Source: an uncultured Acidimicrobiales bacterium (GTDB taxonomy: Bacteria > Actinomycetota > Acidimicrobiia > Acidimicrobiales > SZUA-35). Taken from it: DNA of 64,000 bases. Of the stretch, positions 28,324 through 36,445 are shown one piece after another. Numbering within the stretch: position 1 is the stretch's first letter; each line of letters starts with the position of its first letter. Both the position numbers and the translations under genes were made by a program. The notes below the pieces were generated by a model. That model saw only the letters and a program-made list of their open reading frames with translations. It was not told the origin of the DNA and searched no databases. The stretch is from NCBI GenBank assembly GCA_938029215.1, contig CALHFG010000093.1, positions 1 through 64,000 on the forward strand. Reading direction: 5' to 3'.

Positions 28324-28352
28324 GGTTCGATCCCGAACCGCAGACCTAGATT
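28324..28352 (+). promoter_or_regulatory. Promoter with overlapping palindrome before the thioesterase gene
   Basis: TAGATT (28347-28352) ends 6 nt before ATG 28359. GGTTCG-ATCC-CGAACC (28324-28339) is a perfect 6-4-6 palindrome covering the expected -35 position, so it may be an operator. Confidence 0.4.
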
Positions 28353-28358
28353 GACTTG

Positions 28359-28778
28359 ATGAGCCCTGATCTTGTCGTCGGAATGAAGCACAGCATCACC
28401 TACACGGTGCCCGAGACCAAGACCGTGCCGCATGTCTATGAAGACTCCGGCGACTTTGCCGTTATGCCTGCCGTTTTTGCGACCGCGTTCTTAGTTGGGC
28501 TGTTGGAGCGAGCGTGCCTTGAAGCACTGATTCCCTACCTCGACTGGCCCAACGAGCAGACGGTCGGTACCCACATCAATGTGTCGCACACCGCTGCGAC
28601 CCCACCCGGGTTAACCGTCACCGTCAACGTTGAATTGATCGAGATCGACCGGCGGCGATTGCTCTTCAGGGTCGCAGCCAACGACGGGGTCGACGACATC
28701 AGCACCGGAACCCACGAACGATTCGTCATCGATGCAGCCAAGTTCACCGCCGGGGTCGCCGCGAAGGCAGCAGGTTAA
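28359..28778 (+). CDS. Hotdog-fold thioesterase, fluoroacetyl-CoA thioesterase (FlK)-like
   Basis: 139 aa. The conserved core FATAFLVGLLERACLEAL, then TVGTHINVSHTAATPPG and ERFVID at the end match the FlK-like hotdog family. Members hydrolyse acyl-CoA thioesters or act as housekeeping proteins of unknown substrate. Residues corresponding to the Thr/Glu/His catalytic set of FlK may be the Glu in LLERAC and the His in THINVSH; this is inference from spacing. ATG 28359 is preferred over TTG 28356 because it follows TAGATT by 6 nt (leaderless). There is no functional link to its neighbours. Confidence 0.75.
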   Translation: MSPDLVVGMKHSITYTVPETKTVPHVYEDSGDFAVMPAVFATAFLVGLLERACLEALIPYLDWPNEQTVGTHINVSHTAATPPGLTVTVNVELIEIDRRRLLFRVAANDGVDDISTGTHERFVIDAAKFTAGVAAKAAG

Positions 28779-28792
28779 GCATCGGGCCTTGG

Positions 28793-28846
28793 CCTCCCGG
28801 CCGCATGCGCAATCAAGGGGAGCAAGATCACGCAGGGGCCGGGAGG
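28793..28846. repeat. 10-bp perfect inverted repeat, long loop
   Basis: CCTCCCGGCC (28793-28802) and GGCCGGGAGG (28837-28846) are perfectly complementary, separated by 34 nt. They lie between the thioesterase stop and the dacB start, so either a terminator or a structured 5' leader. Confidence 0.5.
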
Positions 28847-28905
28847 AGTGGTTAACCCGCACGAACAACGCTATGTGGCTCACATTTCGCCTGTGTAAAC
28901 ACAGA

Positions 28906-30306
28906 ATGAACAGACGCCGCACCATTGAAGTCCGGTTGTGCTTTGATCTTGTGGTGCCAACAGGTAGTGGGAGAGTTGCTGCCGTTGTTCTTTCAATGGT
29001 GGCGGCCGGCTGCTCGACTACCACCTCCGTTGACGCTCCGATCGTCGCCGGTGTGACCCAGTTGACCGATGCCGCTGCCCCTAGCTCCGCCGCACCAACA
29101 TCGATCGAAGTCCCCGAGACCTCAACCCAACCGATGCCGACGACCCAAGTCGTGCCGACGCCCACATCTACACCCACACCGCGGTCTGAACTCGACGCAG
29201 ATCTCGCGTGGATTTCAGCAAGTCTGGGATCGAATGTGCAGATTTCTGCTTCGGTACGCACGCTGGATGGTGCCGAGATATGGGCGCTGAACGCGCATTC
29301 GCGTCTGCATCCCGCCTCGAACCAGAAGCTCGTGGTGGCCGCCGGCGTTCTGGAACTGCTCGATTCCGAGCATCGCTTCACCACCGAAGTCTCGATCGAC
29401 GCTGATAGCCCTGGGTCTCTGTTTGTGCGGGCTGGAGGCGATCCGACGATGACCTCGGTGCGGCTCGCCGAGCTAGCGAATGAGGTGGCTGCTGCGACCT
29501 CGGGATCGTTTGATCGTTTGGTTGTGGATACCGGTCGGTGGCAGACCGCATACCGGGCGCCGGGGTGGCAGGACTGGCATATCCCCACCTACGTCGGTCC
29601 GTTGAGCGCGTTCATGCTGGACGACAACCGCTGGAACAAGTCGGAGGATTTCATCGCGGCGCCAGACTTGACAAACGCCAGCCGATTCGCCTCGCTGTTG
29701 CGATCCGCCGGTGTGGCCGGAGGCCTCGTTCCCGAACTGGGCTCGGCGCCGCAGTCGGGCACCGTTGTGGCTGCTTCCGCATCCCAACCGGTGGGACGCC
29801 TGGTGGTGTCGATGATGAGATCCAGCGACAACCAGACCGCTGACGCCCTGGTGAGAGAGCTTGATGCGGTGGGTGGCAGCGGGGCAACTACCTCCGGAGG
29901 CCTCAATCGGATCCGTTCCGCGCTGCGCTCGTCTGGCGTCACGCTCGACGGAATCGACGGCGATGGGTCCGGGTTGAGCAGGGCCAATCTTCGTTCCGCC
30001 TCTGAGTGGACGGGACTCCTGGCGACGGTGACCGACGAGCCCTGGTTTGACGACTTTCACACCGCGCTCCCGGTCGCCGGTCGGTCGGGCACGCTGTCGG
30101 CCCGATTGCAAGCTGTGCCGACCTTGGGGAACGTACGGGCCAAGACCGGCACGATCATCGGCGGTCGGTCGCTGTCGGGCTACCTCACCCTGGCGTCCGG
30201 CGAAGACGTGGCCTTCAGCATCGTGGTGAACGGCGATGGGAGTCATGACATGCTCGACGAGATCGATCGCTGGGTCGAGGCGCTCGCAGCCGGAACGCTC
30301 AGCTAG
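28906..30306 (+). CDS. dacB: D-alanyl-D-alanine carboxypeptidase/endopeptidase (PBP4, peptidase S13)
   Basis: 466 aa from ATG 28906. The three penicillin-binding motifs are present: SxxK as SNQK within HPASNQKLVV, SxN as SDN in MRSSDNQTAD, and KTG in RAKTGTIIGGRSLSGYL. An N-terminal hydrophobic stretch ends in a lipobox (MVAAGCS), so it is probably an exported lipoprotein with a Thr/Pro-rich spacer. It trims or cleaves peptidoglycan cross-links outside the membrane. The track start 28732 overlaps the thioesterase gene and a hairpin, so I reject it; the true start is uncertain because no Shine-Dalgarno is clear. It shares the CTAG of its stop with the convergent MFS gene. Confidence 0.88.
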   Translation: MNRRRTIEVRLCFDLVVPTGSGRVAAVVLSMVAAGCSTTTSVDAPIVAGVTQLTDAAAPSSAAPTSIEVPETSTQPMPTTQVVPTPTSTPTPRSELDADLAWISASLGSNVQISASVRTLDGAEIWALNAHSRLHPASNQKLVVAAGVLELLDSEHRFTTEVSIDADSPGSLFVRAGGDPTMTSVRLAELANEVAAATSGSFDRLVVDTGRWQTAYRAPGWQDWHIPTYVGPLSAFMLDDNRWNKSEDFIAAPDLTNASRFASLLRSAGVAGGLVPELGSAPQSGTVVAASASQPVGRLVVSMMRSSDNQTADALVRELDAVGGSGATTSGGLNRIRSALRSSGVTLDGIDGDGSGLSRANLRSASEWTGLLATVTDEPWFDDFHTALPVAGRSGTLSARLQAVPTLGNVRAKTGTIIGGRSLSGYLTLASGEDVAFSIVVNGDGSHDMLDEIDRWVEALAAGTLS

Positions 30307-31766
30307 TGCACCCGCGAACTGGGCTCTTGGGACGCGAGTTCGGTGTGTTTGCGAAGGTTCCAAAGAGGGAAGACCGCCAAACACATCACCACGAATCCGA
30401 CGATTGCCACGGTGGCGAAGCCCTCCCGAACCGCATCGGCGATCTGTGGTCCAGCATCGATGTCTTCGCCGGCCAAAAGCTGCTGAACCGGCTCTACCGA
30501 TCCCAGGTTCTGGCCAACCACCAGGAGCAGGATGGCCCCGCCGCCTGCGGTACCTAAGGTAAATCCTTGGTTGCGCATGAACTGATGAGCCGCACCAGCT
30601 CGACCGATCTGGCGCGGTTCGGTGCAGTCTCGCAGCAATGACCACGCCGAGTTTGTGGCGAGGCCGATCCCGGCACCGCCAGCGAACAGTCCCGCGAAAA
30701 CCCCCGCCACCGGCCAGTCGAGCAGTCCGAACGTTGCGGTTGCTGCAGACCCAACAATCCCGGCGGCTAGTCCAACGGTCATGACGTCCACGCCGGTCAT
30801 CCGGGCCTGCAGAACGCTGGAAAGATTGGCGCCGCTGGTCCATCCCATGATGAAAAACAAGACCGCCCACGCGGCCGAGTCGGCCGACCACCCACGCCCA
30901 GCCGACACATACAACGTCACGTAGATGTTGGTTCCGAACGCAGCAGCGATCATCAGCGAAGGGGTGAGCCCGAGGCTTCGGTAGGGGTGTCCGGCGACAT
31001 GCTCGAGGCGAAGGACCGGCCGTTCCACTCGTCGGGCCCGAACCACAAAGAGTCCAACCGCCAAGGCAGTGATCCCCAGAAGCGGGATGGACCGGACACC
31101 GAGCTCGTCGACGGCGGCGATCGTGCAGAAGGTGACGACACCCGCCAGGGCTGCGCCAATCCAGTCGATCGACGGCGCTTCGGCACCGGGTTGACGCTCG
31201 GGGAAGGTGTCCCGGCCAGCCACTAGGCAGGTGAGGCCGAGCGGAAGGTTCACGAAGAAGATCCATCGCCACGACGCAACATTGAGCAGGAGTGCGGCCA
31301 GTGCAGGAGCAGTGGCACCCATCAAACCCCAGATGGTCGAGTTGGCTGCAAAGGCTCGTGGCGTGAGCGATGTGGGATAGGCCAGGCTGACGGCGGCGAT
31401 ACTGCTCGCGAAGAGCCCACCCGACGCAGCTCCCTGTATTAGGCGGAGGACGATCAGCACAAAGATGTTGCTAGCCAAGCCCGCCCCGAAGCCAGTGACG
31501 GTGAAAAGGATGGTGGCCGCGACGAAGACCCGGCGGGACCCGACGGCATCGACCAGGGGCCCGGCGATAATCGTGCTCAGACCCGACGCAAAGAGGTACG
31601 AGGTCACGATCCAGGGGAGAAGATCGATTCGACCAAGGTCTGCAGCCAACTGGGGGAGTGCCGCCGCGACCGCAGTCCCCTCGAAGGCGACAACGGCGAC
31701 GCCCATGTAGATCGCCACCGAAATCTTGCGGTACTGCGGCGACAACAGACCGGGTTCGGATGGCAC
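30303..31766 (-). CDS. MFS multidrug exporter, DHA2 (14-TMS, EmrB/QacA-like) type
   Basis: About 487 aa, strongly hydrophobic throughout with 14 likely membrane segments. Motif A-like GPLVDAVGSRRVFVAATILF follows the second helix, and motif C-like GLMGATAPALAALL is in the fifth, as in proton-driven drug exporters. I place the start at GTG 31766 because TACCGT lies 6 nt upstream (leaderless pattern); the track TTG is at 31790. The 3' end overlaps dacB so that both genes use the same CTAG for TAG stops on opposite strands. The substrate is unknown. Confidence 0.85.
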   Translation of the reverse strand: MPSEPGLLSPQYRKISVAIYMGVAVVAFEGTAVAAALPQLAADLGRIDLLPWIVTSYLFASGLSTIIAGPLVDAVGSRRVFVAATILFTVTGFGAGLASNIFVLIVLRLIQGAASGGLFASSIAAVSLAYPTSLTPRAFAANSTIWGLMGATAPALAALLLNVASWRWIFFVNLPLGLTCLVAGRDTFPERQPGAEAPSIDWIGAALAGVVTFCTIAAVDELGVRSIPLLGITALAVGLFVVRARRVERPVLRLEHVAGHPYRSLGLTPSLMIAAAFGTNIYVTLYVSAGRGWSADSAAWAVLFFIMGWTSGANLSSVLQARMTGVDVMTVGLAAGIVGSAATATFGLLDWPVAGVFAGLFAGGAGIGLATNSAWSLLRDCTEPRQIGRAGAAHQFMRNQGFTLGTAGGGAILLLVVGQNLGSVEPVQQLLAGEDIDAGPQIADAVREGFATVAIVGFVVMCLAVFPLWNLRKHTELASQEPSSRVH

Positions 31767-31772
31767 CCGACC

Positions 31773-31778
31773 ACGGTA
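31773..31778 (-). promoter_or_regulatory. -10 box TACCGT of the MFS gene
   Basis: TACCGT on the minus strand ends 6 nt before GTG 31766. Confidence 0.35.
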
Positions 31779-31837
31779 TCGACGCGACAAAGGGGCTCCC
31801 TTCGGTAGTGAAGGAAACCCCTTTGACGTTGGTGTGC

Positions 31838-32314
31838 TTAGCCTGCCAGTTTGGCTTCGAGCTTGTCGATGGCCATCTTCCAGCCGCCGGCCCCGGGGGA
31901 GTCCTCGGGAACACCGACGTGGGTCATGACCATCTTGGTTCCGCCGTCAGCCGCACTGAGTTCGACAACGACCTGGGTCTCCATCGGAGTTCCCGCGGGC
32001 ATCCCCATGGACTCCGGTGTGAGTGGTGTGCCGTCGGCATCGCACAGCGCATCGGTATACACCAGCCGTGACGTTGGCTCGACCTCGGTGAACGTGCCGG
32101 TGAACCACATCTCCATCGGCCCGTTGGGGGTTTCCATCGCCATGCAGATCAACCGTTTGCCGCCGACCTGAACGTCCATGTCTGCCGTGGGAATGCTGGC
32201 ACCCATGGGGCCGTACCACGAGCCGAAGTGCTCGCCTTCGGTCCACATCTGCCACACCAGTTCGATAGGTGCGTCGAAGGTTCGTTCGATCACTGTTTGC
32301 GGGATTTCACTCAT
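31838..32314 (-). CDS. SRPBCC / AHSA1-domain protein
   Basis: 158 aa from ATG 32314, overlapping the stop of the ArsR gene by ATGA. The fold signature RTFDAPIELVWQMWTEGEHFGSWYGP near the N-terminus and the C-terminal GWKMAIDKLEAKLA helix are typical of the activator-of-Hsp90-ATPase-1 like group. Such proteins bind hydrophobic ligands in a helix-grip cavity. ArsR-AHSA1 two-gene operons are common in bacteria and usually autoregulated, but the bound ligand is unknown. The 200-aa track ORF includes ArsR antisense-frame sequence and is not the real start. Confidence 0.85.
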   Translation of the reverse strand: MSEIPQTVIERTFDAPIELVWQMWTEGEHFGSWYGPMGASIPTADMDVQVGGKRLICMAMETPNGPMEMWFTGTFTEVEPTSRLVYTDALCDADGTPLTPESMGMPAGTPMETQVVVELSAADGGTKMVMTHVGVPEDSPGAGGWKMAIDKLEAKLAG

Positions 32315-32667
32315 GGTTGAGTCTCTTTCTGCTTGCCTTGTAGTTGTTCTAGATAGGTGTCGAGGCGGTCGAAGCTGGCTTCCCAGACCGCACGATATTG
32401 CTCGGCCCAGTCCGAGACTTCTTGGAGCGGTGCAGCGTCGATGCGGCACGGCCGGTATTGAGCTCGCTGGGTCTGGGTAATGAGTCCGGCCCGCTCCAGC
32501 ACCTTGATGTGCTTGGATATCGCCGGTAGCGACATGTCGAAGGGCTCGGCGAGTTCGTTGACACTGGCTTCACCATCGACGAGGCGACCAAGAATCGCCC
32601 GCCGAGTTGAGTTTGCGAGTGCGGCAAACGTTGCGTCGAGACGGTCATCGATCGTTGCGGTTGTCAT
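32311..32667 (-). CDS. ArsR-family winged-helix repressor
   Basis: 118 aa. The winged-helix region is LANSTRRAILGRLVDGEASVNELAEPFDMSLPAISKHIKVLERAGLI. There are no cysteine pairs of the metal-sensing kind, so it is probably the non-metal ArsR type that pairs with AHSA1 proteins. GAGG lies 6 nt before the ATG. The palindrome ATTAACC-TTTG-GGTTAAT 46 bp upstream is a strong operator candidate for autoregulation. It is translationally coupled to the SRPBCC gene. Confidence 0.9.
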   Translation of the reverse strand: MTTATIDDRLDATFAALANSTRRAILGRLVDGEASVNELAEPFDMSLPAISKHIKVLERAGLITQTQRAQYRPCRIDAAPLQEVSDWAEQYRAVWEASFDRLDTYLEQLQGKQKETQP

Positions 32668-32712
32668 GCGTGGCCTCGCTTTCTCGAAGTTGCCGATTCT
32701 CGATCGATCATG

Positions 32713-32730
32713 ATTAACCTTTGGGTTAAT
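32713..32730. promoter_or_regulatory. ArsR operator candidate
   Basis: ATTAACC-TTTG-GGTTAAT: perfect 7-bp arms with a 4-bp centre, in the promoter region of the ArsR-AHSA1 operon, in unusually AT-rich DNA (TTAATTAA follows). Confidence 0.7.
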
Positions 32731-32844
32731 TAACTGATCAGTAAACTATGGCTACCCGAGGCCCGTGTCAAGCCCAAAACGAGAACTGGTGCCCGGCCCA
32801 CCGGTTCGGGTGGTCGGACACCAGTAGTTGGACCGGTGCGTTGG

Positions 32845-33405
32845 TCAGCAGGCTCGGCCGGCCATCCCCGCCATCTTGGTGACGATGTCAGCATCGTCTG
32901 CGGTAGCGACTTCGGCATCGAAGATTCCAGGGCGACGAGCTCCATCGCCAAATGCCTTGATGCCGTGGTAGGCACCAGCAGCAAGATCAGACGGAACAAC
33001 CGGCGTCTGATTGAGGGCGGTCGCAAGGTCCCAGGTGTGGACGGTGACATCCATGGTCATGATCTGCAGTGAGTTGTCGAGTGGTTGTTCTCCACCGAAA
33101 CCCTGAACGATCGTTTGGAGCGCGCCCGGCTGATCAAGAGCGGCCAGCACTGCATCTCTCGCCTCGGCCCACGACTCCTGTGGGTTGGCACCCGCAACCT
33201 CGGCCTCTGCCATCTCTGCGGGTCCATCGGCGCCGGCGGCCTGGCTACGGACGCGTTTCAGGCCAAAGATCGTGTGTCCCAAGACCTCGCGGGCACTCCA
33301 AGCCTCGCACGGAGACTGGGCGTCCCAGTCGCTATCGGAGGCCCGATTGACCACGGCATCCATCGCATAGATCGCCTTTGTGTAGTTTCGAAGATTGTCG
33401 CTCAT
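32845..33405 (-). CDS. TIGR03086 family (mycothiol-dependent / DinB-like) metal-binding protein
   Basis: 186 aa. The N-terminal pattern NYTKAIYAMDAVV...SPCEAWSAREVLGH and the later MDVTVHTWDLATAL match TIGR03086, actinobacterial members of the DinB four-helix superfamily. The His in VLGH and the His in VHTWDLA are the expected metal ligands. Relatives include mycothiol-dependent maleylpyruvate isomerase, so a thiol-transfer or isomerisation role is possible, but no substrate can be named. It lies about 180 bp from the ArsR gene and diverges from the Gfo/Idh gene. Confidence 0.85.
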   Translation of the reverse strand: MSDNLRNYTKAIYAMDAVVNRASDSDWDAQSPCEAWSAREVLGHTIFGLKRVRSQAAGADGPAEMAEAEVAGANPQESWAEARDAVLAALDQPGALQTIVQGFGGEQPLDNSLQIMTMDVTVHTWDLATALNQTPVVPSDLAAGAYHGIKAFGDGARRPGIFDAEVATADDADIVTKMAGMAGRAC

Positions 33406-33467
33406 GGCGTCAGTACATCAGCGAGTGGAAGCTCTGGCAACGGGGAGTCTCTTCTTGGGCTTGCGGG

Positions 33468-33473
33468 TAGTTT
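33468..33473 (+). promoter_or_regulatory. -10 box TAGTTT of the Gfo/Idh/MocA gene
   Basis: TAGTTT ends 6 nt before ATG 33480; leaderless layout. Confidence 0.4.
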
Positions 33474-33479
33474 CGAGTG

Positions 33480-34598
33480 ATGGCTGTTCGGGTGGGTGTT
33501 TTTGGGACGAGTTGGTGGGCGGACACGATGTATCTGCCGCCGCTGACCAACCATCCGGATGCCCAGGTTGTTGCGGTGTGTGGACGTCGAGCGGAGCCCG
33601 CCGAAGAGTTTGCGTCCCAGTGGGACATCCCACATTGGTTCACCGACCCAGAAACGATGTTGCAGGAGGTCGAACTGGACGCCGTGGTTATCGCTACCGC
33701 GAACGACAGCCACCACCCGCTCGCACTATTGGCCCTGCAGCACGGATTGCACGTCTTGTGCGAAAAGCCGCTGGCACTCGATGCAACTCAAGGGGCCGAA
33801 ATGGTCCAAGCCGCGGCGGCGTCGAATGCGATCACATTGGTGCCGTTCACCTATCACTACATGCCGGTTAACCAGTGGGTTCAACGGCTGGTGGCGGAGG
33901 GCTACGTGGGCAGGCCGCTGCACGCGAACCTGCGGTACTACACCGGCTTTGGATTCGACGACAGCTACTCGTGGCGATTCGATCGAGAGATCGCGGGTTC
34001 GGGAATCATTGGTGACATCGGGTCCCACTTCATCCACCTCGCGCGCTTTTTGCTAGGAGAGGAAGAAACATCAATCTCGTGCATGGCGTCCACCTTCACC
34101 GAACGCCCGGCCCGCCCCAACGGCACCGAGTATGAGCGCCTGGAAGACAGCGCGGCCATGAACATCCGGTACCGATCTGGGGCGTATGGAATCATCCAGG
34201 TTAGTTCAGTCTGCTGGGAGGGAACCCCGTTTGGGCAGACCCACCATCTTGAGATACACGGAGATGCTGGGACAATCTATGCCACCTGCGACTGGGACAC
34301 GGTCCAAGAGGTTCGCGGTGTGAAGCGTGGCGAGGACGGGGGACCGCACGCTCTCCCGATCCCTGATGACATCTGGAATGGCGTGCGCCGCGACACTGTC
34401 CACAACACCTATCGGGACCTGTTCCGCAACACCGATGTCATGACCCGCGGCTGGGTGACCGCGATTTCTGAGGGTCGACCAATCTCGCCCGACTTTGCCG
34501 AAGGGCAGTCGATCCAGCGGGTCCTTGACGCCGCAGTCGAGAGCGCCGCCACGGGAGGGTGTCCTATCTCGTTGGCTCAACCCGAGGAGCAGAGTTAA
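33480..34598 (+). CDS. Gfo/Idh/MocA-family oxidoreductase
   Basis: 372 aa. The NAD(P)-binding N-terminus (RVGVFGTSWWADTMYLPPL) is followed by the family motif EKPLALDATQGAEMV, where Lys is the conserved catalytic/cofactor residue, and the C-terminal GFO_IDH_MocA domain with GIIGDIGSHFIHLARFLLGE. The HFIH region supplies the usual catalytic histidine. Members oxidise or reduce sugars, inositols and related polyols with NAD(P); the substrate cannot be inferred from context. It ends overlapping the convergent SRPBCC gene by 4 bp. Confidence 0.88.
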   Translation: MAVRVGVFGTSWWADTMYLPPLTNHPDAQVVAVCGRRAEPAEEFASQWDIPHWFTDPETMLQEVELDAVVIATANDSHHPLALLALQHGLHVLCEKPLALDATQGAEMVQAAAASNAITLVPFTYHYMPVNQWVQRLVAEGYVGRPLHANLRYYTGFGFDDSYSWRFDREIAGSGIIGDIGSHFIHLARFLLGEEETSISCMASTFTERPARPNGTEYERLEDSAAMNIRYRSGAYGIIQVSSVCWEGTPFGQTHHLEIHGDAGTIYATCDWDTVQEVRGVKRGEDGGPHALPIPDDIWNGVRRDTVHNTYRDLFRNTDVMTRGWVTAISEGRPISPDFAEGQSIQRVLDAAVESAATGGCPISLAQPEEQS

Positions 34599-35029
34599 GG
34601 AGACTCGAGCAGCTCCTTCAGCCGTTGATAGTCGGCCTTCACCGACCGCCGGACCAGAAGCTTCGTCAACGGGTTGAAAAGTTTCATCAGGCCACCCGGC
34701 TCTCCGGCCACAATGGCCCTCACGACACAGCTTTCGTTCGTCGTTGGCGTGACGGCGCGCGTTATGTCCAACGGGAAGGTGCTCTTGGTGGAGATGATGC
34801 GAATGTGGCGCCCCGGTTCGAACTCGGTGACCCGGAAACTACTCAAGATCTCCTTGCCGCCGAATCCTGCGACCTGGTCGTAGGTGGACCCCACCGCAAT
34901 CGGCGGAGCGCTTGTCCACACACACGATTGCATCCCCTTCTGCCACGTGGTGTTCAGGCTCATGTCGCTGACTACCTCAAACACTTCGCTTGCTGGCCGG
35001 TCAATCGCAATATCGGTCTGGAGGCGCAC
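34595..35029 (-). CDS. SRPBCC family protein (polyketide cyclase/dehydrase-like)
   Basis: 144 aa from a GTG start. The helix-grip signature RLQTDIAIDRPASEVFEVVSDMSL at the N-terminus and a C-terminal amphipathic helix (LVRRSVKADYQRLKELL) identify the fold. The family covers lipid-binding proteins and cyclases; most stand-alone members are uncharacterised. It diverges from a secreted metallopeptidase gene and overlaps the convergent oxidoreductase by 4 bp. No partner suggests a ligand. Confidence 0.75.
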   Translation of the reverse strand: MRLQTDIAIDRPASEVFEVVSDMSLNTTWQKGMQSCVWTSAPPIAVGSTYDQVAGFGGKEILSSFRVTEFEPGRHIRIISTKSTFPLDITRAVTPTTNESCVVRAIVAGEPGGLMKLFNPLTKLLVRRSVKADYQRLKELLESP

Positions 35030-35121
35030 GTGCGCAGACTAACAGCGACGCTGTCGAGCGTCAGTGGCCGATCCGTTTGGCCCATTCAAGGTTTTTCCTC
35101 AATAGGCCGAACGATCTACCA

Positions 35122-36336
35122 ATGTTTACTTCTGCCGCTCGCCTCTCCGCCCCTCTTGCTGCCCTTCTGATGGTAGGCACGGCCGTTCTCGGTTTCGGCT
35201 CTGCGGCTTCGGCCGCTGAGGCCGATTCGATTCAGGCTGTCTATGTCGTCGCCAGTGATGTCACGCCGGTTGCCAACCGCCAAAGTGCTATCGCCGCCAA
35301 TATCGAAACGGTGAACCAGTGGTTCGCGGAACAAACGGGCGGTCGGACCCCAATCTTCAATCGAGACGGAGCCGGTTCGATTTCGGTGCCCATCGTGACA
35401 TTGGCCGAATCAAAGGCCACGATCGCCGGTTCCTTGGACGGTGACGCAACATTCGAAGCCCAAATCGAAGCCGCCGTCGCTGGCGCAAGCGACAGTCGAT
35501 TGTTCATCGTCTACGAAGGGACCGAGTCCAGCGGAGCTTGTGGCTATGCCGGCCGTCTGTTGGTGATCCCAACCGAGAACTGCAACATATTCCCAAACGC
35601 ATCGGCGAGGTTTCCCTACGGCATCACCTACTTGATGGCCCATGAGCTGACGCACATGCTCGGTGCGGTTCCGTCGTGTGCTCCGAACTACCTCCCCGGC
35701 GGTCACCTCACCGGTGATCCTCGAGACATTCTCTATCAGCCCACTGCAACGACGCCGGGACGCGACTGGCAGAACCTCATGCTCGATCCCGGCAATGACG
35801 ACTACTTCAACCACGGCCGCAGCGACTGTCGCGACATTGCCGATAGCCCACTGCTGTCCGCCGCACCCGATACCGAACCACCAGTCACCGACCCGTCGGG
35901 CTTCAACGGAGCGATGTCGACGGCGACAACCATCGAGGAACTACGGGCGTCGACCACCTACAAGCCCGCCGAGCACGGCGACATCCTTCGGCTCTATCGA
36001 GCGGTGTTTAACCGAGAGCCTGATGTTGCGGGAGCGAAGTACTGGATCGACGAGATCGCCGAGGGCCGGAACGTGGGCTTTGAAGAAATCGTGACCTACA
36101 TCGCTACGCCGGATCAGCCTGAGTTCGCGGCCGCCTACGCCGACGTCGCAACGAATTCCCAGTTCCTTACCCGGGTCTATGACAACATGCTCGGCCGGGT
36201 GCCGGACGTCGACGGGTTCAACTATTGGCTCGGGCTCATGGACAATAGCGGCCTTACCCGACCTGAAGCTGTGCGCTGGGTCTCGGAGAGTCAGGAATTC
36301 GAGAACCTCTACCCGTACGAAGCGCTGGTCCGGTAG
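35122..36336 (+). CDS. Secreted zincin-like protein with C-terminal DUF4214 repeats
   Basis: 404 aa from ATG 35122, which starts a clear signal peptide ending ASAAEA. The middle contains MAHELTHMLG, an HEXXH zinc site, plus paired cysteines around it, suggesting an extracellular metallopeptidase. The last 140 residues contain two DUF4214-type units (ILRLYRAVFNREPDVAGAKYW and FLTRVYDNMLGRVPDVDGFNYW), a module common in S-layer-like and secreted actinobacterial proteins. A related DUF4214 protein is encoded convergently just downstream. Its 3' end carries a 21-bp tandem duplication that includes the stop codon. Confidence 0.78.
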   Translation: MFTSAARLSAPLAALLMVGTAVLGFGSAASAAEADSIQAVYVVASDVTPVANRQSAIAANIETVNQWFAEQTGGRTPIFNRDGAGSISVPIVTLAESKATIAGSLDGDATFEAQIEAAVAGASDSRLFIVYEGTESSGACGYAGRLLVIPTENCNIFPNASARFPYGITYLMAHELTHMLGAVPSCAPNYLPGGHLTGDPRDILYQPTATTPGRDWQNLMLDPGNDDYFNHGRSDCRDIADSPLLSAAPDTEPPVTDPSGFNGAMSTATTIEELRASTTYKPAEHGDILRLYRAVFNREPDVAGAKYWIDEIAEGRNVGFEEIVTYIATPDQPEFAAAYADVATNSQFLTRVYDNMLGRVPDVDGFNYWLGLMDNSGLTRPEAVRWVSESQEFENLYPYEALVR

Positions 36337-36366
36337 GGCTACAACCTGGTCCGGTAGGGCTACAAC
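36325..36366 (+). repeat. 21-bp perfect tandem duplication spanning a stop codon
   Basis: Two identical adjacent 21-nt units start at 36325 and 36346. The first contains the last codons and the TAG of the zincin gene; the second repeats that TAG in frame. This is a recent slippage product. Confidence 0.9.
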
Positions 36367-36445
36367 AACGTGGTGAAGCTGATGCGGTTGTTGGCCGCCC
36401 TGGCGTCGATGGCTTCCTGGCTCGAACCCTTGTCTTCGGGGAACG

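Noticed and set aside
28732-28905. N-terminal extension of the PBP4 gene to 28732
   Set aside because: It overlaps the thioesterase gene and an inverted repeat, and would place basic residues before the lipoprotein signal.
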